The notes below the pieces were generated by a model, which was not told the origin of the DNA, ran no database searches, and worked only from the letters and a program-made list of their open reading frames with translations. Below, in pieces: positions 34,697 to 47,666 of a DNA stretch of 64,000 nucleotides. The first letter of the stretch is position 1. Each line of letters starts with the position of its first letter. This DNA comes from Aedes albopictus (taxonomy: Eukaryota > Arthropoda > Insecta > Diptera > Culicidae), in NCBI RefSeq assembly GCF_035046485.1, contig NC_085137.1:15839346-15903345 (forward strand), in the 5' to 3' direction. A program made the position numbers and the translations under genes.

Positions 34697-37146
34697 CATG
34701 TAAAAACTCTGTGGATTTTACTTCTAAGTAGACGCAAAACTTCGCTATTTTTTATACAATTAATTAGTCACAATCTGTTCTTGTCAGCTGATGGGCGCTT
34801 AGCTTTTCCAATACCCGTCTGAATTCTTCCTCTCGACCTACTTTAGGTTTAGGTCTCCTATGATGGTCTTGACGTTGTGGTTTGGTCTGCGATCGCACTG
34901 CTCCCGATCAAGTTGAGAGATCAGCATTTCCACGTACCGAGTGTCCAATCGCAAATATGTTCCTGTCGATGATGGGGACGTTCCTATTTGATCTGGTTCT
35001 AATTTCTTCACGCTGCTGATAATTTTACGACTGGTTTGCAGTGACACCAATCCATCTAGGGAATTGGACAAATCTTCCTGGGAGCCACGGGTTTTGCATT
35101 GGCATTTCCTCTAAATACAGTGCTAAATAGGCTTACCCGCCAGTCTCCACTGGGGTTGGTGTTTTTAATGGACGCCTAATAGATAGTATTTTACCTGGGA
35201 ACCCTATAAGGCGCTGTCCATAAGCTACGTAGACTCGTTTTTGATCATCTGAGATCCTTCTAGACGTTTGTCTATACAACATTTTTAAAATTCATAAGAA
35301 ACGTACACTTCGGCGAGACTCTTCTTTCCATTTGAGTTTTCGTAGTTTATTGACGGACCCTATATTCTAAAAACTGTTGTATAAACGTATAAGGCTGACG
35401 GAGATGAAGTTCTACTGAACATAAGCTCGGCAAAGCTAGACTGCAGCCATCAAGGAATCAATTTATTTAGTCAAACAGTCAAATCATATGATACCCATGT
35501 TGAACGTAATACTAAAATCACAAGCAATCCGCTGCTCACAGGAAAATTCCATTAGGATACTTTAATGAAATTACACGAAAATCAAATCAGCGCCGCTAGC
35601 TAATTAGCATCGCCCACCAGCAGCATCATCGTTGCCCTGGGCTGGAGGCGTAATGCACTCCGAGGTCTCTTTCCATTCACTTCGCAAATTCTGCCTTTCA
35701 GTAAACGACCAACATGCGTTTCGTAAGAAAGCACCGAGGAACCAAGCCGGCACCTAAATCCACCTTGGTACTCACTCACTCCGGCGGTGGTGTATGCTCA
35801 GAAGGAATTATTTCGTCGTCCCAAAAACCAGCACTCGGAGTGGGCGTCGAGTCGAGGCTCTGTAATTCTGACTAATTAATTTTAATCTCGGCTTTTGGTG
35901 ATAGCGCGGGGACGAGACGTGAAAGAAACGATGTAACTTATGCGATAACTGAGCTTCCTCTGCACAGCTGAGAAGGTGTACCAAGACTAGGTGTCAGTCG
36001 TTGGCGGTAAACTACATTTGGAGACGACACGTCGCGACGGCGTCACAAAGCTCAACGTGGTTCAACAAATGCAATCTACTTTGAGGTTTCTATTGATTTT
36101 CCCAAAACTAATCGACCTCGTCGCGAAGTAGATGTACTTCACAAGCTAGTTTTATACATAGTAACAAGTCAGCAGTTCGGGTTCCCACCGTGCAGTAACG
36201 GAACCAACCAACCGAACACCATCTGCAACCAGCAGCGGTTCCACCCGGGGTTTCTCCGTTATCTACAAGTCTAATCACCTTTTCGTGATTCAATTAGAAG
36301 GCCACCGCCAACCAAAGCGCCAGAATAAGCAAAGTGGTGTCGCTTCGTCGACGCTTCCAAAATACACATACATACTTACGCAGACCGTGAGCAGAGCGCC
36401 CAACAAGCGACAAACAAGGGGCTCAATGTCCAGGCACGATTCGCCCATTAAAGCGTGTCTTTTCGCCATCAACCAGCAACCGTCAAATATATCGAGTGTT
36501 GGGTGCGTGATTGTGGTGGTGGGGGGGTCATTTTGAGGTTCTTAGGATGCGATGGAAGGACGAACGCCGCCACCACCGCCGGCGCGCCGGGTCGATGGGA
36601 CACAATCAGCCGAAAGTGCTATCGGGAATTTTTTGGTATATTGCTACCAACAGTGATAAAAAAGGCTAACAACAGCGCAGTCCAGGCTAGGCAAACGGAG
36701 AAAATAAGTTATTTCACGTGACCGAAGAGCAGCGGTCGTTACTTTTCGTATGCCTTAATTGAAGGATTTTTTTTATCGGGCTAAATTATGGGCGTTCAAA
36801 AATTGATGAAAAATTTAGGACAGAGATTAGGTCGTACATAAAATGGGAATGGATACTGAAGAACGTGAGATTAGATAGTTAGAATTCCGGGGAAGTCGCA
36901 AATTCGCGTGACTACGACTCAGGAATAATATAGGATCATAGCGAAATTTGACAAAGAATGAACTGGAGTGTATTCCTGAAGAGATTTTAGTGACATCATC
37001 CTTCAATGAAGCCCAATAACATTTTTTATGAACTTATTCTCTAGATCCTTATTTGATTTATAGTATGATTCTTGTCGAATGCACAAAAATCCTTCTTGGT
37101 AAAATTCAGACGTTATCTTTTCCGAAATACTTTTGCAATATAATAA
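34697..37146. other. Intronic sequence, no recognised feature
   Basis: The minus strand of 34780-35080 has a frame ending IIGDLNLK, faintly like a LINE endonuclease motif but too short to call. The segment 35560-36740 is complex and GC-richer, with ACC/CCG-rich patches near 36530-36590, and may be old unique intron. Confidence 0.45.
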
Positions 37147-37154
37147 GTTTAGTA

Positions 37155-37610
37155 CAGGGGTTCCCAACCTTTTTGAGGTGGCGACCCCCTTTAAGAATTA
37201 TCGAAACCCAATGATTTTTTTTTGAAAAAAAAAAATTTGAATTAAATGAACGAAACCGAGTTTTTTTTGGGTACAGTGACGTAGCCAGAAACTTACTGTG
37301 GGAGGGGTTTTCGACGGTCAATGATACGTTTTTTACACTCACATTTCGTAAGCAATAATGATATCATGTGTACATTCAATTTGAGTTATAGCTGAAGGAT
37401 AGCGACGCAGCCGAAAATTTTTTCTACTGAAGGCGTTTTATACTGAAAATTTGTTCCTAAAATTTTGGCAAGGCGGTTTACAAAAATGAAAATTGGTGTA
37501 ATTTGCACAAAATATAATAAAAATTTAACAAGTTTTTGGTAACATCGCGGCCCCCTTGGACTGGCTTCACGGCCCCCAGGGGGGCGCGGACCACCGGTTG
37601 GGAACCCGTG
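37155..37610. mobile_element. hAT-type MITE (CAGGGGTTCCCAACC ends)
   Basis: Inverted ends CAGGGGTTCCCAACC and GGTTGGGAACCCGTG are flanked by an exact 8-bp duplication, GTTTAGTA (37147-37154 and 37611-37618). The terminus type is widespread in animal non-autonomous hAT elements. It is 456 bp long and non-coding. Confidence 0.9.
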
Positions 37611-38166
37611 GTTTAGTAAGTTGAGGAATAAGACAAGCTTAAACTTGATTGACCGCCCGCAGTAGCTTATCCAGTATCGTCAAATTAGCTACACTCACCA
37701 ATGGGATAGCCGGGGAGGTATGTGGGTAGGGGGAGGGAAGTGATGATTTCAATCGCTTGTGGCCTGTTGAGTCCTATGCGAATATCGGACTGCTGGTGGT
37801 AAATGTTTATTTTTGGCACAGAGTTCACGCATTGGTGCATGTATACCAGGAGTAAAGTGATGAAGATTAATTTTAGGAATGTTTTCTGCTGGAATCATGA
37901 GAGTAAAGAGGACTAACTCGATTAATACCTGGAGAATGCCTAATGAAATCCCTGGAGAATTTATTGCAGAAATATCTAAGAAAATATTGAACTAAGCCTT
38001 AGGATTTTTAAATTGAAACTCTTAAAAATCTAAAAAAAAATCATGAGCCAACCATCATACCCCGTCATTTGAACTTGTGCTGCAAACAATTATGTGACAC
38101 GAACTGTTTATGACTTGCTCATCCGACAGTTCGGTAAATTTGCAAGTGATTAGGTGAAATGTGAAG

Positions 38167-39300
38167 ATGGTGACCATGGAGAAATACAAGGAGCTGAAGA
38201 AGCAAGAGCAACGACAGGATGGATCAATGGAAGGCATCACGCGTCTAGTGCAGGACTTTCAGAAAGCCGATATCGATGTTTGCCTGGAGATCCCGTAAAA
38301 GGCCACGAAGACATTCTGCAGTGTTCATCGGAAAATTGAACTGGTTTTCTATGGTGAAGACAGTACTGAAATAAAAACAGCTGAACAAATCGGGTTAGAA
38401 AGAGAAAAACGAAAGAAGCTCCTTCAAGACTCGCTGTACAAGGTTCGAAGTAACGACTGCGTTGATTCCAAGGAAGGAGTAGACACGTCGAACTCGAACA
38501 AACTCGTACATCGAGAGGGCCGACCCAAAAAACGCAATGCGATCGGCATCACAAACAAATTTCCAAGGAAGATTCCTTCTGGCTCAGGATGCGTTGCCTG
38601 TTGACACTAACGCACTCACAAAAGAAAAGCAGCAGGCCTACCTTGCCGCATGCGGATCCCCTGTTTGATTCAGCTGTAATTTCAAGATAATGTGGGCAAA
38701 ATTCATCCAGTGTCCTGTGTGAAACTATGAGATATCAAGCTTCCGAGCTTCGGTTGAAGAATCAAGGACTGAAGTAGCTTTTGAGATGTACCTTCCGAAG
38801 TCTGATCCATAACAACCAGCAACTGACAGATGTCACTTGCTGATCTTCAACCACCGACGAGTCATTACATGAGCAGAACTTGGTGGAACTAACGAGCGAC
38901 AACTAAGAGGTAACTTGAAAGAAGTTGGTGAAAAAAAAAATACAAGAACAAGACGGTCATCATGAAGGCCCACATCGACGCGTTGCTCGCAGTTAAGCCG
39001 AAGCACGGAGCAAACTGCGAGACGTTAAACCACATTGTTCGACAATATCGTGCTGATGTTTAACAAGATAGGGGAGAAAACGTCCAACTGGTTGACTACT
39101 CACCTGGGAGATGCACCACAACAGTAAAGACGTCTCGAAGTACGACGATTCGATTGTGGAATCAATGCGCATTGCTGCAATCGATAGTTCCCGCAAAGGT
39201 TCACGGAGTTGATAGATGATCTAGATTCTTAACGGCGTACACCTCGTCTCAGTCCCAGCGGAATTGCTTGTTTTGCGGAGATTCGTACCTTCTATGATTT
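38167..39300 (+). pseudogene. Decayed retroelement-like coding stretch (gag-like?)
   Basis: The frame starting at 38167 reads MVTMEKYKELKKQEQRQ and, after a stop near 38296, continues in phase with ATKTFCSVHRKIELVF and a Lys/Arg-rich segment ending near RPKKRN. Further broken frames (MFNKIGEKTSNW, and a Cys-rich CLFC) follow to about 39300. The order of a charged coiled-coil-like N-terminus, helical segment and Cys-containing end resembles a BEL/Pao gag, but this is a weak, recollection-based match. Stops and frameshifts show it is dead. Confidence 0.3.
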
Positions 39301-39720
39301 AAATACAGTAAACTGCAGAACAATAATGTGGCTCACCGTGTGGAAGAAATCAACAGAAAAGACTCTGTACAAACTGTCTAGCAGCAGAGAATTTCGCTGG
39401 TGCATCCAGGTTGGTTTACTCACTGTAATGTGAGCAAAAATGTTGCGGTATTTCGACAGGTCGTCGAGAAGCGGCAAACAAGCGAAGCAGGATCTAATGG
39501 TCCTGCTAATCCCCTGTCCACAAGCGAAAACCGACCAAATTCAGCTCGAGCATTCGTTCGAAAGCACACTGCCAGATACGTTCATTCAACCAGCCATACT
39601 AACACAACCCACAACATCATACCCGATGATTAGCACACAAAACTTTTACCCAGTGGTTGGTTACTGACCCACAACCTCCAGCTTCCCTTAAAGCTCTGAA
39701 TCATAGTTCGACAACGGTCT
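39301..39720. other. Intronic sequence, no recognised feature
   Basis: This stretch may continue the decayed element upstream. Open frames on both strands overlap and are not recognised. Confidence 0.4.
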
Positions 39721-39721
39721 C

Positions 39722-40030
39722 AGGTCATTTGGCTGAACGCCATTTGGCCGAATGCCGTTTGGCCAAACGCCATTTGACCGAATGCCGAACTGAAGTGATC
39801 ATGCTACTGATTCAAAGAAGGAATAATCTTTGATAAAGTATTGGCAGTTTCAATGCCAACGAATCCCTCAATGTCAAAACTAGAAAGAATAGCCTATGAT
39901 TAAAAGATGATCATATTGGTAGTTAGAATGTCAAAAAATCATTCGTACATGATTCGGCCAATTGGCATTCGGCCAAATGGCGTTCGGCCAAATGGCGTTC
40001 GGCCAAACGACATTCGACCAAATGGCCGGA
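39722..40030. mobile_element. MITE with tandem GCCATTTGGCC terminal units
   Basis: The left end (39722-39790) has four units of the type catttggccgaacgc. The right end (39955-40030) has five to six units in the opposite orientation (cattcggccaaatggc). The middle is about 160 bp of AT-rich sequence. Units of about 15-22 bp alternate between forms, giving a foldback with repeated ends. Confidence 0.75.
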
Positions 40031-40749
40031 CCCCCTCTACAATATGCCAAAAGCGCTGTCTTTGGCAACATCACCCTCGCCAGAAAGTCCCTTGATTCGG
40101 AGTGTTCGGAGGGAGTTCTGCTAGCTGGCCACGAGAAGCAAAGCTTTCTGAAGATGCTAGCGCAAGGTTGTAGCAGTGCGGTGATCTTCAACCAAGCCAG
40201 TTCTCCTCGATTGACAAGCTCAAGCAATTACACGACTTGCTGAAAATTACACAAACCAGTGCAAATAGAATTGCTGGAGATTCTCTCGAAAAAAAAGCTA
40301 GCTAGCTCTACATTCGGAGAGCCTGATTTTATAGACATGATAATCAGGGCGAAGTTCTACTTTGACCTCCTGCGTCTGTGTCTGCTAAGCTACAATGTTC
40401 AAACATTCCCATCCGTGATTTTAGGAGATCTTCTATAGCGCAGTATGTACTAAGAATCCACAAGCCCCCACAATTTCGCAAGTTTATGGAACTCTTATAT
40501 GACCTAATTAAGCCAAATAAGAGTAATGCTAACAAGTTAGAACACGTATGTTACTGATGTTGATTTTATGTAGCACTTTTTTTATACTTTGCTGAATGCT
40601 AATAGATATTAATTGGTGAGCTTGTTCCATAATTATTATTAACATTAATATTAAAAATCTAAGAAAAACTAATATTAGTTGACCGGACCAGACCAAGAAA
40701 CGAACTTCACCCTAAGAACAAAACCTCAGTTTTGTTCAATCACACGTAC
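40031..40749. other. Intron sequence next to exon B donor
   Basis: No recognised element apart from a single 20-bp motif (attggtgagcttgttccat) at 40612-40630 that recurs elsewhere in the window. It includes the splice donor of exon B (GT at 40749-40748). Confidence 0.5.
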
Positions 40750-41053
40750 CTTGCAAAAACTGCTGCTGCTGGGCCACCGCCTGAAGCTGCTGCAGAAGTG
40801 TGAGCGACGCCGGCGAGATGGCATCGGCCGCCAGGAAGGGCGTCTGCTGCTGCGGCGGGTTCGGATGGTGGCCGGTGGCCGGCGCGGTCAGCGGCGTCAC
40901 CGACTGCGTGATCGGCTGATTGATTCCGGCAATGTTCCACAGGTTGGACTGCATCTGCTGCATCCGCTTGGCGTCCTTATCCTTCTGCGTGTCGGCAAAC
41001 TTGACTACGAGGGGTGCCGAACAGCCTTCCATGGTTTTGCTCTGGTGTAGAGA
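40750..41053 (-). CDS. aret: Bruno/CELF exon B: end of RRM2 and start of linker
   Basis: The minus-strand exon starts after a cag acceptor (AG at 41055-41054) in phase 0 and ends before donor gtacgt. It encodes 101 residues plus one base: [19 protein letters not shown], then [16 protein letters not shown], which is the conserved RRM2 C-terminus (beta4 and the DTQK tail) of all CELF/Bruno proteins. This is followed by [15 protein letters not shown], a Pro/Gln stretch, [18 protein letters not shown] and a poly-Gln end. The NLWN and [15 protein letters not shown] blocks point to Bruno1 (aret) rather than Bruno3 or CELF3-6. Bruno proteins bind U/G-rich elements and control splicing and translational repression in oocytes, muscle and brain. 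Joining to exon A restores the RRM exactly. Confidence 0.9.
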
Positions 41054-42204
41054 CTGGAATGGAGATGCGAAAATGTGTGAGATTTAGTACTCTGTTGCTA
41101 GTCATGGATTATGTTATCTGATTAGTGGAGGATTTATGGCGCCCAACGTCGACGAAACATCAATCTACTTTAACATCTTGTTAAGGAAATCATACGTCGT
41201 TTGATTGATGATGATTCGATGAGAAACACAGGTATTTTTACTGTCACCATCCTCCCCGAAAGCCGTCCCACACCGTGACATCACCCAACAATTTTGGTTT
41301 AACACTTCGCAACGCTTTGCTCTTTAGTTAGTAGAGGCTCAAACAAGTGACTACGTGTTAATTTCACGCCCAGACGCCTTCCTCCGTGCCGTCGTCGTGG
41401 ACTAAGCTCGGTAATGGTAATGGTTGTTACCGGGGAGTTCTTATAATCGTTGGAAGATGGCTTCGGTCCTCCGGGGAGGACCCGGCCGAGAGGCAGGGTG
41501 TTTATTTGACTTGACGGGCTCGGTGCGGTGATGGCGGCGCTAAAGGAGGTAGCTGAACGACAAAAAAGTACTCCCCCGGGTGACACTTAGACACGGTGAC
41601 GAAAAGTTTTCACCGCGTCCGACGACGTTGGCGTTGGATGTCTGTCATCACCGCTATCGTCGCCGCCAATAAGCGGTGGACATTAAACCGAAACCGAAAT
41701 GAGGACGCACATTATCGGTTCGGGTCGGGGGCGGGGGTTTCTCGAACAGGAGAAAGTAATCATCAGCACTGTCTCGGGTGTTGACGATGTTGACTTTGAA
41801 GTTAAGCGATGTAAATTATAAAAAGTGCGACGTCAGGTTGTAAGAGCATTTGATGGAAAAAGTTACGTTGAGACGTTTTGAAAGCAATGTTGAAGATTTC
41901 TTTGAAAGTTTTGAAAAAATAAGATTAGGAAAGATCCTCAGTCAAATTGAAGATCGTATGCAGCTACATAGAACTATATACAAACAATATTAAATTGCTG
42001 TAAATGAATAGATGCACAAGCTTTGTGTTGAAAATTTAGCGAAAAAAGCGAATGATATTAACAATAGTTATTGGATTGCTCTTCTATTACTCAGTCACTG
42101 GAACACTGAATCATAATCTAATAACAATTTTATTTGTACATTGTACTGCAACTTGGACCATTTTATTTATTTGTTTTTTTTTCAGCCATAGTTTGAGATT
42201 CGAA
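41054..42204. other. Intron upstream of exon B
   Basis: The segment 41230-41780 is complex and GC-richer; 41820-42200 is AT-rich. No exon signature is present, and the pyrimidine tract before the acceptor (catctccattccag) is short. Confidence 0.5.
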
Positions 42205-42646
42205 GATTGCATCAAGCACTCAGGAAACAGTAGAAAGAGTTGGAACAGACGACGTTCGGCTGGATCGGAGGCTTTCAGGTCGGCTCGCAAGACCTACAGA
42301 AAAGTTCTCCGGTCTGCCGAACGATCCGGCTGGAAAAACCTTTGTACGAATGTTTCCAGTTTGAGTGAAGTCAGTTGATTAAACAAAATCCTTGCGAAAT
42401 CTAAGGATTTCCGAGTGAACGAACTGCGTTTGCAAAATGGCGATTTCACACCCTCTGATGAGATAGTTCTGGAATGCCTATTCGGCACACACTTCTCCGG
42501 ATGTGTGGATATTACATCTTCGAATGAACCTGATGTCTTTTCTTGCAGTTATGATTCTTTAACTTCGGCTCTCAGTATTGTAACTATAGAATCGATTGAG
42601 AGGGCTCCTAATAGCTTTGCTCCTTTCAAATCTCCTGGAGCAGATG

Positions 42647-44877
42647 CAGGGTGTCTACTCATAACTCAAAATAAAATTCCCTGAGTTTTCCAGGTTTTTT
42701 CCAGATGAAATTTTGAAAGTTTTGAATTATAAGCTTAAATAAATTATAAAACAACCCAAATATTCTAAAAATTATAAAGGGTGACTTAGGGTATCATCGG
42801 CAGGTTTGTTCTCTTCGTCATGAGGGATTCATGCCGGCCAAATTGCCTGAAACTTGATCATATTCAGCTTGGTTGGGAAGGATTTGATGCCAACTCTGAG
42901 TTCAACAGGTTTAAAAAAAAAACCATGACGAAGAGAACAAAACTGCCGAAAATACGTAAGTTCCCCGACTCTTCAAAAATTCTTTCAAGATTTCTGTGCA
43001 TAATTCCTGAAATTTCATCCAAAGTTTATTCCTGACTCTCCGTAGGATTCTTTCACACGAGATATCTGTTTGAGTACGTCCCGATATTTCTTGCAAAGGT
43101 TTTCCGATATACTTTCAGAGATTCTCGCTGGATCCCTCCTGAAGATCCATCCAAAATTATTTAAAGTTTGTTCAAGAATGTCATTGGTTGAACCTCGTAG
43201 CCATGCGGTTAGAGTCCGGGTGGATGAGGGTTCGATTCCCGCTCCGAGCGATGAAATTTTTCACGAGAATAGCTTCTTATCCGTAGCCACTCCGTGTTAA
43301 GTTTCGTTCAATCGATACAGCCGCCGGCTGAAGCCAGTGTCCATGTTTGTTTTAGTGGACATCTATCCATAAACTATTGGACTTTTACGATAGTTTTCCG
43401 ATATTCCTCTTGTTTTCTTCGCGGAACTTCGTCCGCAGCTGCTTTCAGGATTCCATGAGGTTTTCAGAATTCCTCCTTGGATGTCCTTAATATTTCTTCT
43501 CCGGATTATTATTACCTAGAACTTTTTTCGAGATGTCTCATTTTTTTCTCAGTGTTTTCCTGAAGTTCATGTCGAGATATTTTCAGTAACACTTTGCGGA
43601 GTTTCTCGCTAGATTTTATTTGAATTCCCTCGAATATTTCTCCATGAATTTCCTATAAGGTATTTCGTAAGTTATCTCAGGAGACATTCTGAGGAAAACC
43701 CGTAGAAGAATCCCTGCAATTACTTTGGGAGAAATCCCTAAAGGAGTATGCAGAATCTCGGAACAATATCTGGCAAAGATTCCGGGAAGAATTTTGAGAA
43801 TAATGCACAGAATATCTGTAAAAACTCTCAGGTGGATCACTGCAAGAAATCCGGTACAACTACAAGAAACACCCTGGCTCTGAAAGAATGCAAGAGAAGA
43901 ATTCAATGAGAAATATCAGCAATAACTCCTGTGGAAATCCCAGAAGGCACTCTGGGAAAAAATCTTAGGAGAAAATCCAGGGTAAATTAAGAAAAACTCT
44001 GAGAGACATCTCATGACCAACATCGGAAGGAATCTTCTGAGAGAAGTTCCAGGAGATACTCCGAGAAAAATCTCAGGTAAAACTTCAAAATAAACCTCGC
44101 GAAAACTTTTAACAAACTCCTGTAGGAGACTAGGAAGAACATCTCGAAGAAAGCCCAAAGCAATGGTTTGAAGATATCACAGGAAAAAAAAATGATAGAA
44201 ATCTCTCCTTAAAAACTCCTTCAGAAACCCTTGGAGGAACTTCAGTAGAAACCCCAGGAATAACTCCTTTAGCAACTCTGAAAGACATTCTGTGAAGATC
44301 TTCTGGGGAAGTCCCATGAAGAACACCGGAAGGAATCGGGTAAAATTTCCGTGAGGAGTGCCGAAAGATATTCCACGATTTATCCCGAAAGATATTCTTA
44401 TAGAGTATTCGGGATAAATTCTGGTGGAAATCCTACGAAGATTTCTTTGAACTTCTGGGAAGAAATAGCATCCCCGTGAAATACTCCAAGGGAAATCGGT
44501 TGGAATTCAGGAATCCTGGAAGGAAGCTGGAAGTATACCTTTCCGGAAAAAATACCAAAAAAAGGAATACCAAGAAAAATAGCGTCAAAAATGTGGAAGG
44601 AATTTAATAAGAAATCCTGGGAGACATTCCAGGAGGTATTTGTAAAGAAGTTCCAGAAAGAAATTCTGACGGAATTTCTGGAAAAAATCCTTGTAGCGAC
44701 ATTTCTATATGGATTTTTACTACCAGGTTCATACGACCCAATATTTTTTTTTTTTATCGGAGTAAAATTTCCCTGGGTACTCCAGAAATTCCCTGAGTAT
44801 TCCAGGTTTTTCCCTGTTAAATTAAATCCCCTGAGGATTCCCGGTTTTCCAGGTTTTTCCAGGTAGTAGACACCCTG
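42647..44877. mobile_element. Complete CAGGGTGTCTAC element with 24-bp array interior
   Basis: Inverted termini CAGGGTGTCTAC and GTAGACACCCTG bound a 2231-bp element with an exact 5-bp duplication, AGATG (42642-42646 and 44878-44882), in the LOA linker. The interior is degenerate ggattc/ttcc repeat: forward type to about 43640, then ggaagaa-type, its complement. This is the same dyad design as the arrays at 23.1-28.0 and 30.8-32.7 kb. No transposase frame is seen. A SINE sits inside. Confidence 0.8.
43188..43385 (+). mobile_element. tRNA-derived SINE inside the array element
   Basis: A box cgtagccatgcggttagag and B box gagggttcgattcccgc lie 30 bp apart, followed by a non-repetitive body (cagccgccggctgaagcc) of about 130 bp. 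The 24-bp repeat pattern stops at one side and resumes at the other. Confidence 0.7.
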
Positions 44878-44889
44878 AGATGGAATATA

Positions 44890-45102
44890 GGGTATTGTAC
44901 CATTTGGGCAGGTGTACCTATTTTGGGCACTTGCCGCTATAACTAAGTCAATATCAAACCGATTGATTTGAATTTTTGTTCAGTGTTAGATACTGTACGT
45001 GCCTAACTCATCACAAAATTTCAAATCAATCGGTTTGAAATTGACTTAGTTATAGCGGCAAGTGCCCAAAATAGGTACACCTGCCCAAATGGTACAAGAC
45101 CC
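44890..45102. mobile_element. 213-bp TA-flanked MITE, almost perfect arms
   Basis: The two arms of about 87 bp (starting gggtattgtaccatttggg and ending ccaaatggtacaagaccc) are identical apart from two substitutions. TA stands on both sides (44888-44889 and 45103-45104). This fits a Tc1/mariner-mobilised MITE. It inserted next to the CAGGGTGTCTAC element in the same LOA copy. Confidence 0.9.
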
Positions 45103-45998
45103 TAATCTATTTTGCTTCGGAAAGAAATTGATTATTTCAAACATATTTAAAAAAAAAACACTTGTTTGCAGTTTTGCTACAGGGTATACTCCCAAATCTT
45201 GGCGGGATATTACTGTGAAGTTTATTGCAAAAGTGTGTCGTGTGTCGAATGAAAAAGCAGAGTTTCAGACCTATCAGTTTGACCGCTTTTCTTCTGAAAT
45301 GCTAAGAACGCATTGTGGATCATCACATCCGTGATGTTCATCTGGCCAACGTGCCTCTTCAAGTAAACCAACATGCCTTCCAATCTGGTAAGTCCATTGT
45401 GACTCTTTTACACAAGGTTGTTTACGATATCGAGAAAGCATTCGCTCAAAAGCAATCTTGTTTGGGTGTTTTCTTAGATATCGAGGGTGCCTTTGACAAT
45501 GTGCCTTTCGATGCCATATTGGAAGCCGCACGGTGTCATGGTATATCTCCAATGATTTCCAATTGGATTCATCAAATGCTCAAAAACCGATATCTCTTCT
45601 CGACATTGCGTCCAGCAGCGATTAGGAAATTGAGTGCTTGTGGATGCCCCCAAGGGGGAGTCTTATCACCACTTTTGTGGAAACTCGTAGCAGATACGTT
45701 ATTGAGGCAACTCAATAAAAGCGTTTTTCCTACGTACGGTTTTGTCAACGACTACCTAACCATTGTTAGTTGGTAAAAGCATCGCACCCAGATAATTGAG
45801 GGTTGGTGTCGCTAATATGGCCTTTCGGTTAATCGGAGTAAAACATCTATTGTTATTTTTAAGGTAAGGCGGAACCGTTATGGCGTTCAACCTTTGCGTC
45901 TCTTTGATTCTGAAATCTATGTGACTGAACAGGTAAAGAACGTTGGAGTTATCCTTGATTCCAAGCTTTCCTACACTGCCTCCCTAAAGCCTATCCAG

Positions 45999-47299
45999 TT
46001 TCCATATTCTATATCCTTCATCTGATGAACAACTCTAGAGCCCAGTGTTAATGATTACATTACCATACAAATAAAAAATACATTTTTACCAATCGACTGT
46101 GAATATATTTGCGATTCCTGACAAGTGCTTGTCTACTTCATCCTCAGGAAAAACAGCAATAACGAATAATCATAACAAACGATATCGCCCGGAGCAGGGT
46201 CTCCACCAGCAGCAAAAAAGCAAACGATAAAAAATTATAACAATCGTTTCACCCCAACCCTCCAACGACGACGACGACGCGTCCGTGTTTTCCTCGCCAC
46301 AGTCTTGCACTTCGATTTGGAGCGCGAGGTGTAAATCGACACTTTCTTTCGACGTCCTTGCTCGCTGTTGTGCTCACTCGCGTCGTACCCATCGACAACA
46401 ACAAACCCATAGTCATAAACGATTTTCATTGTTATTGATGTTTTGCATATCGTTGTTGTGGGAAAATGGTTTTCCTCCTCCAAGAGAGAGAGAGAGAAAG
46501 CGTAATGTAGGGGTGATGAAATTCGATTTAAATATGCCACCGTCACCGACCGTCGCCATTAGGGATGAAGTGCGATTTCAAAAGTCTCTTGAGTCGATTG
46601 TTGGTGTTTTTTTAGTGGACGACAACGACGGCGGACCAAATCGTCGTCGTCAACAATTGAAAATAAGGATCCCCGAAACGGTGAAATAATGAGTCTGGTG
46701 ATTATTTCGGGCTCTTCAACAACATCTTGTCGGAGAGGGCAACGAGAGCCGAACTCAACGTTTTGTTATGACCACCTCGGTCTAATGGGATTCAGATTCG
46801 GCTATCGCAAATGAGCGCTTCTACGATAAGTTTGTAAGCTATTGCTACAATATGCTATTCGTATTCGTTGTTTTTTTTTCGGACGATGAAGGTGACAGAT
46901 TAATTAAATGTGTTACCTTTTCTCCTCAGACGGTTGAGAGACGATAAACAAAGTCATTCATTTTGAAAATAAATGGAATTTTGAAACACTACAAAAACAA
47001 CATGAAACGAGCTCACCACAATGTAACTTATTGTCGCTTTATTACGCAATATCGACTCAGCTTGGCTTTTATACACATTCAGCAACACGATATTCTCAAC
47101 CGTCAATATTCGTGTGGGTTAGGCACGAGCACAATGATCTCGATGTTCATGGATCGATTCCAGTCTGCATCATTTTACGATTTTTCTGCTATTTCCATAA
47201 GTTTATCTTATGTTATTAGGTCATAACAAGCATCATCAGTTTTCATAAGACATACTTATGACATCCTTCAGGTATCAGGTATCAGTAGATCGGCTCCAG
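45999..47299. other. Intronic sequence, no recognised gene
   Basis: The segment 46230-46690 is complex with CGACGA-rich words; the rest is AT-rich. The motif catgaaacgagctcaccaca at 47001-47020 is one of five dispersed copies. A 134-codon plus-strand frame and a 103-codon minus-strand frame overlap at 46235-46689 and are not recognised. Confidence 0.45.
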
Positions 47300-47666
47300 A
47301 GGCACGTTCTCCTCCATTTGGGAAATTTGTGAAATCGCCATGAACATGAGCTTTTATCCATCATTTACCTGAGGGAGAAAGGAAGGAAAAAAGGATAGGA
47401 CAAGAGAAAGGACAGGTAAGGCAATAGGATCGTCATACACGCATAAGAGTTCCACAATGGCTTCAAATAGCGTCCTGAAAAGAGCACTGTGATAGCGCAT
47501 AAAGCGAAAAGAGAGCCTATAGCTCTTTACCACAGCGTGTCAAGAACAACAGAACGCCCTGAAGATTCAGATTTCTGAAGTCAGTTTCACATGCTAAGTG
47601 TTTTCCGAGTACTCGGAAACGCAGTTGCGCAAAAAGTGGACAGTTACATATCAAATGATACGAAGT

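Larger units (their letters stand above)
42205..45998 (+). pseudogene. LOA-clade (Lian-like) retrotransposon, copy B, truncated
   Basis: Starts within the linker between endonuclease and RT (RKSWNRRRSAGSEAFRSARK, LNKILAKSKDFRVNELRL). After two insertions it resumes near 45103 through the RT: QSGKSIVTLLHKVVYDIEK, FLDIEGAFDN, GCPQGGVLSPLLW. The RT active-site box reads FVND (45741-45752) instead of FADD in copy A, losing the first catalytic Asp. It ends abruptly near 45998 after DSKLS. Both ends are truncated relative to copy A. The copies lie in opposite orientations. Confidence 0.85.

Noticed and set aside
39722..40030. CRISPR-like array because of short repeated units
   Set aside because: The units are contiguous without unique spacers, are inverted at the two ends, and the genome is eukaryotic.
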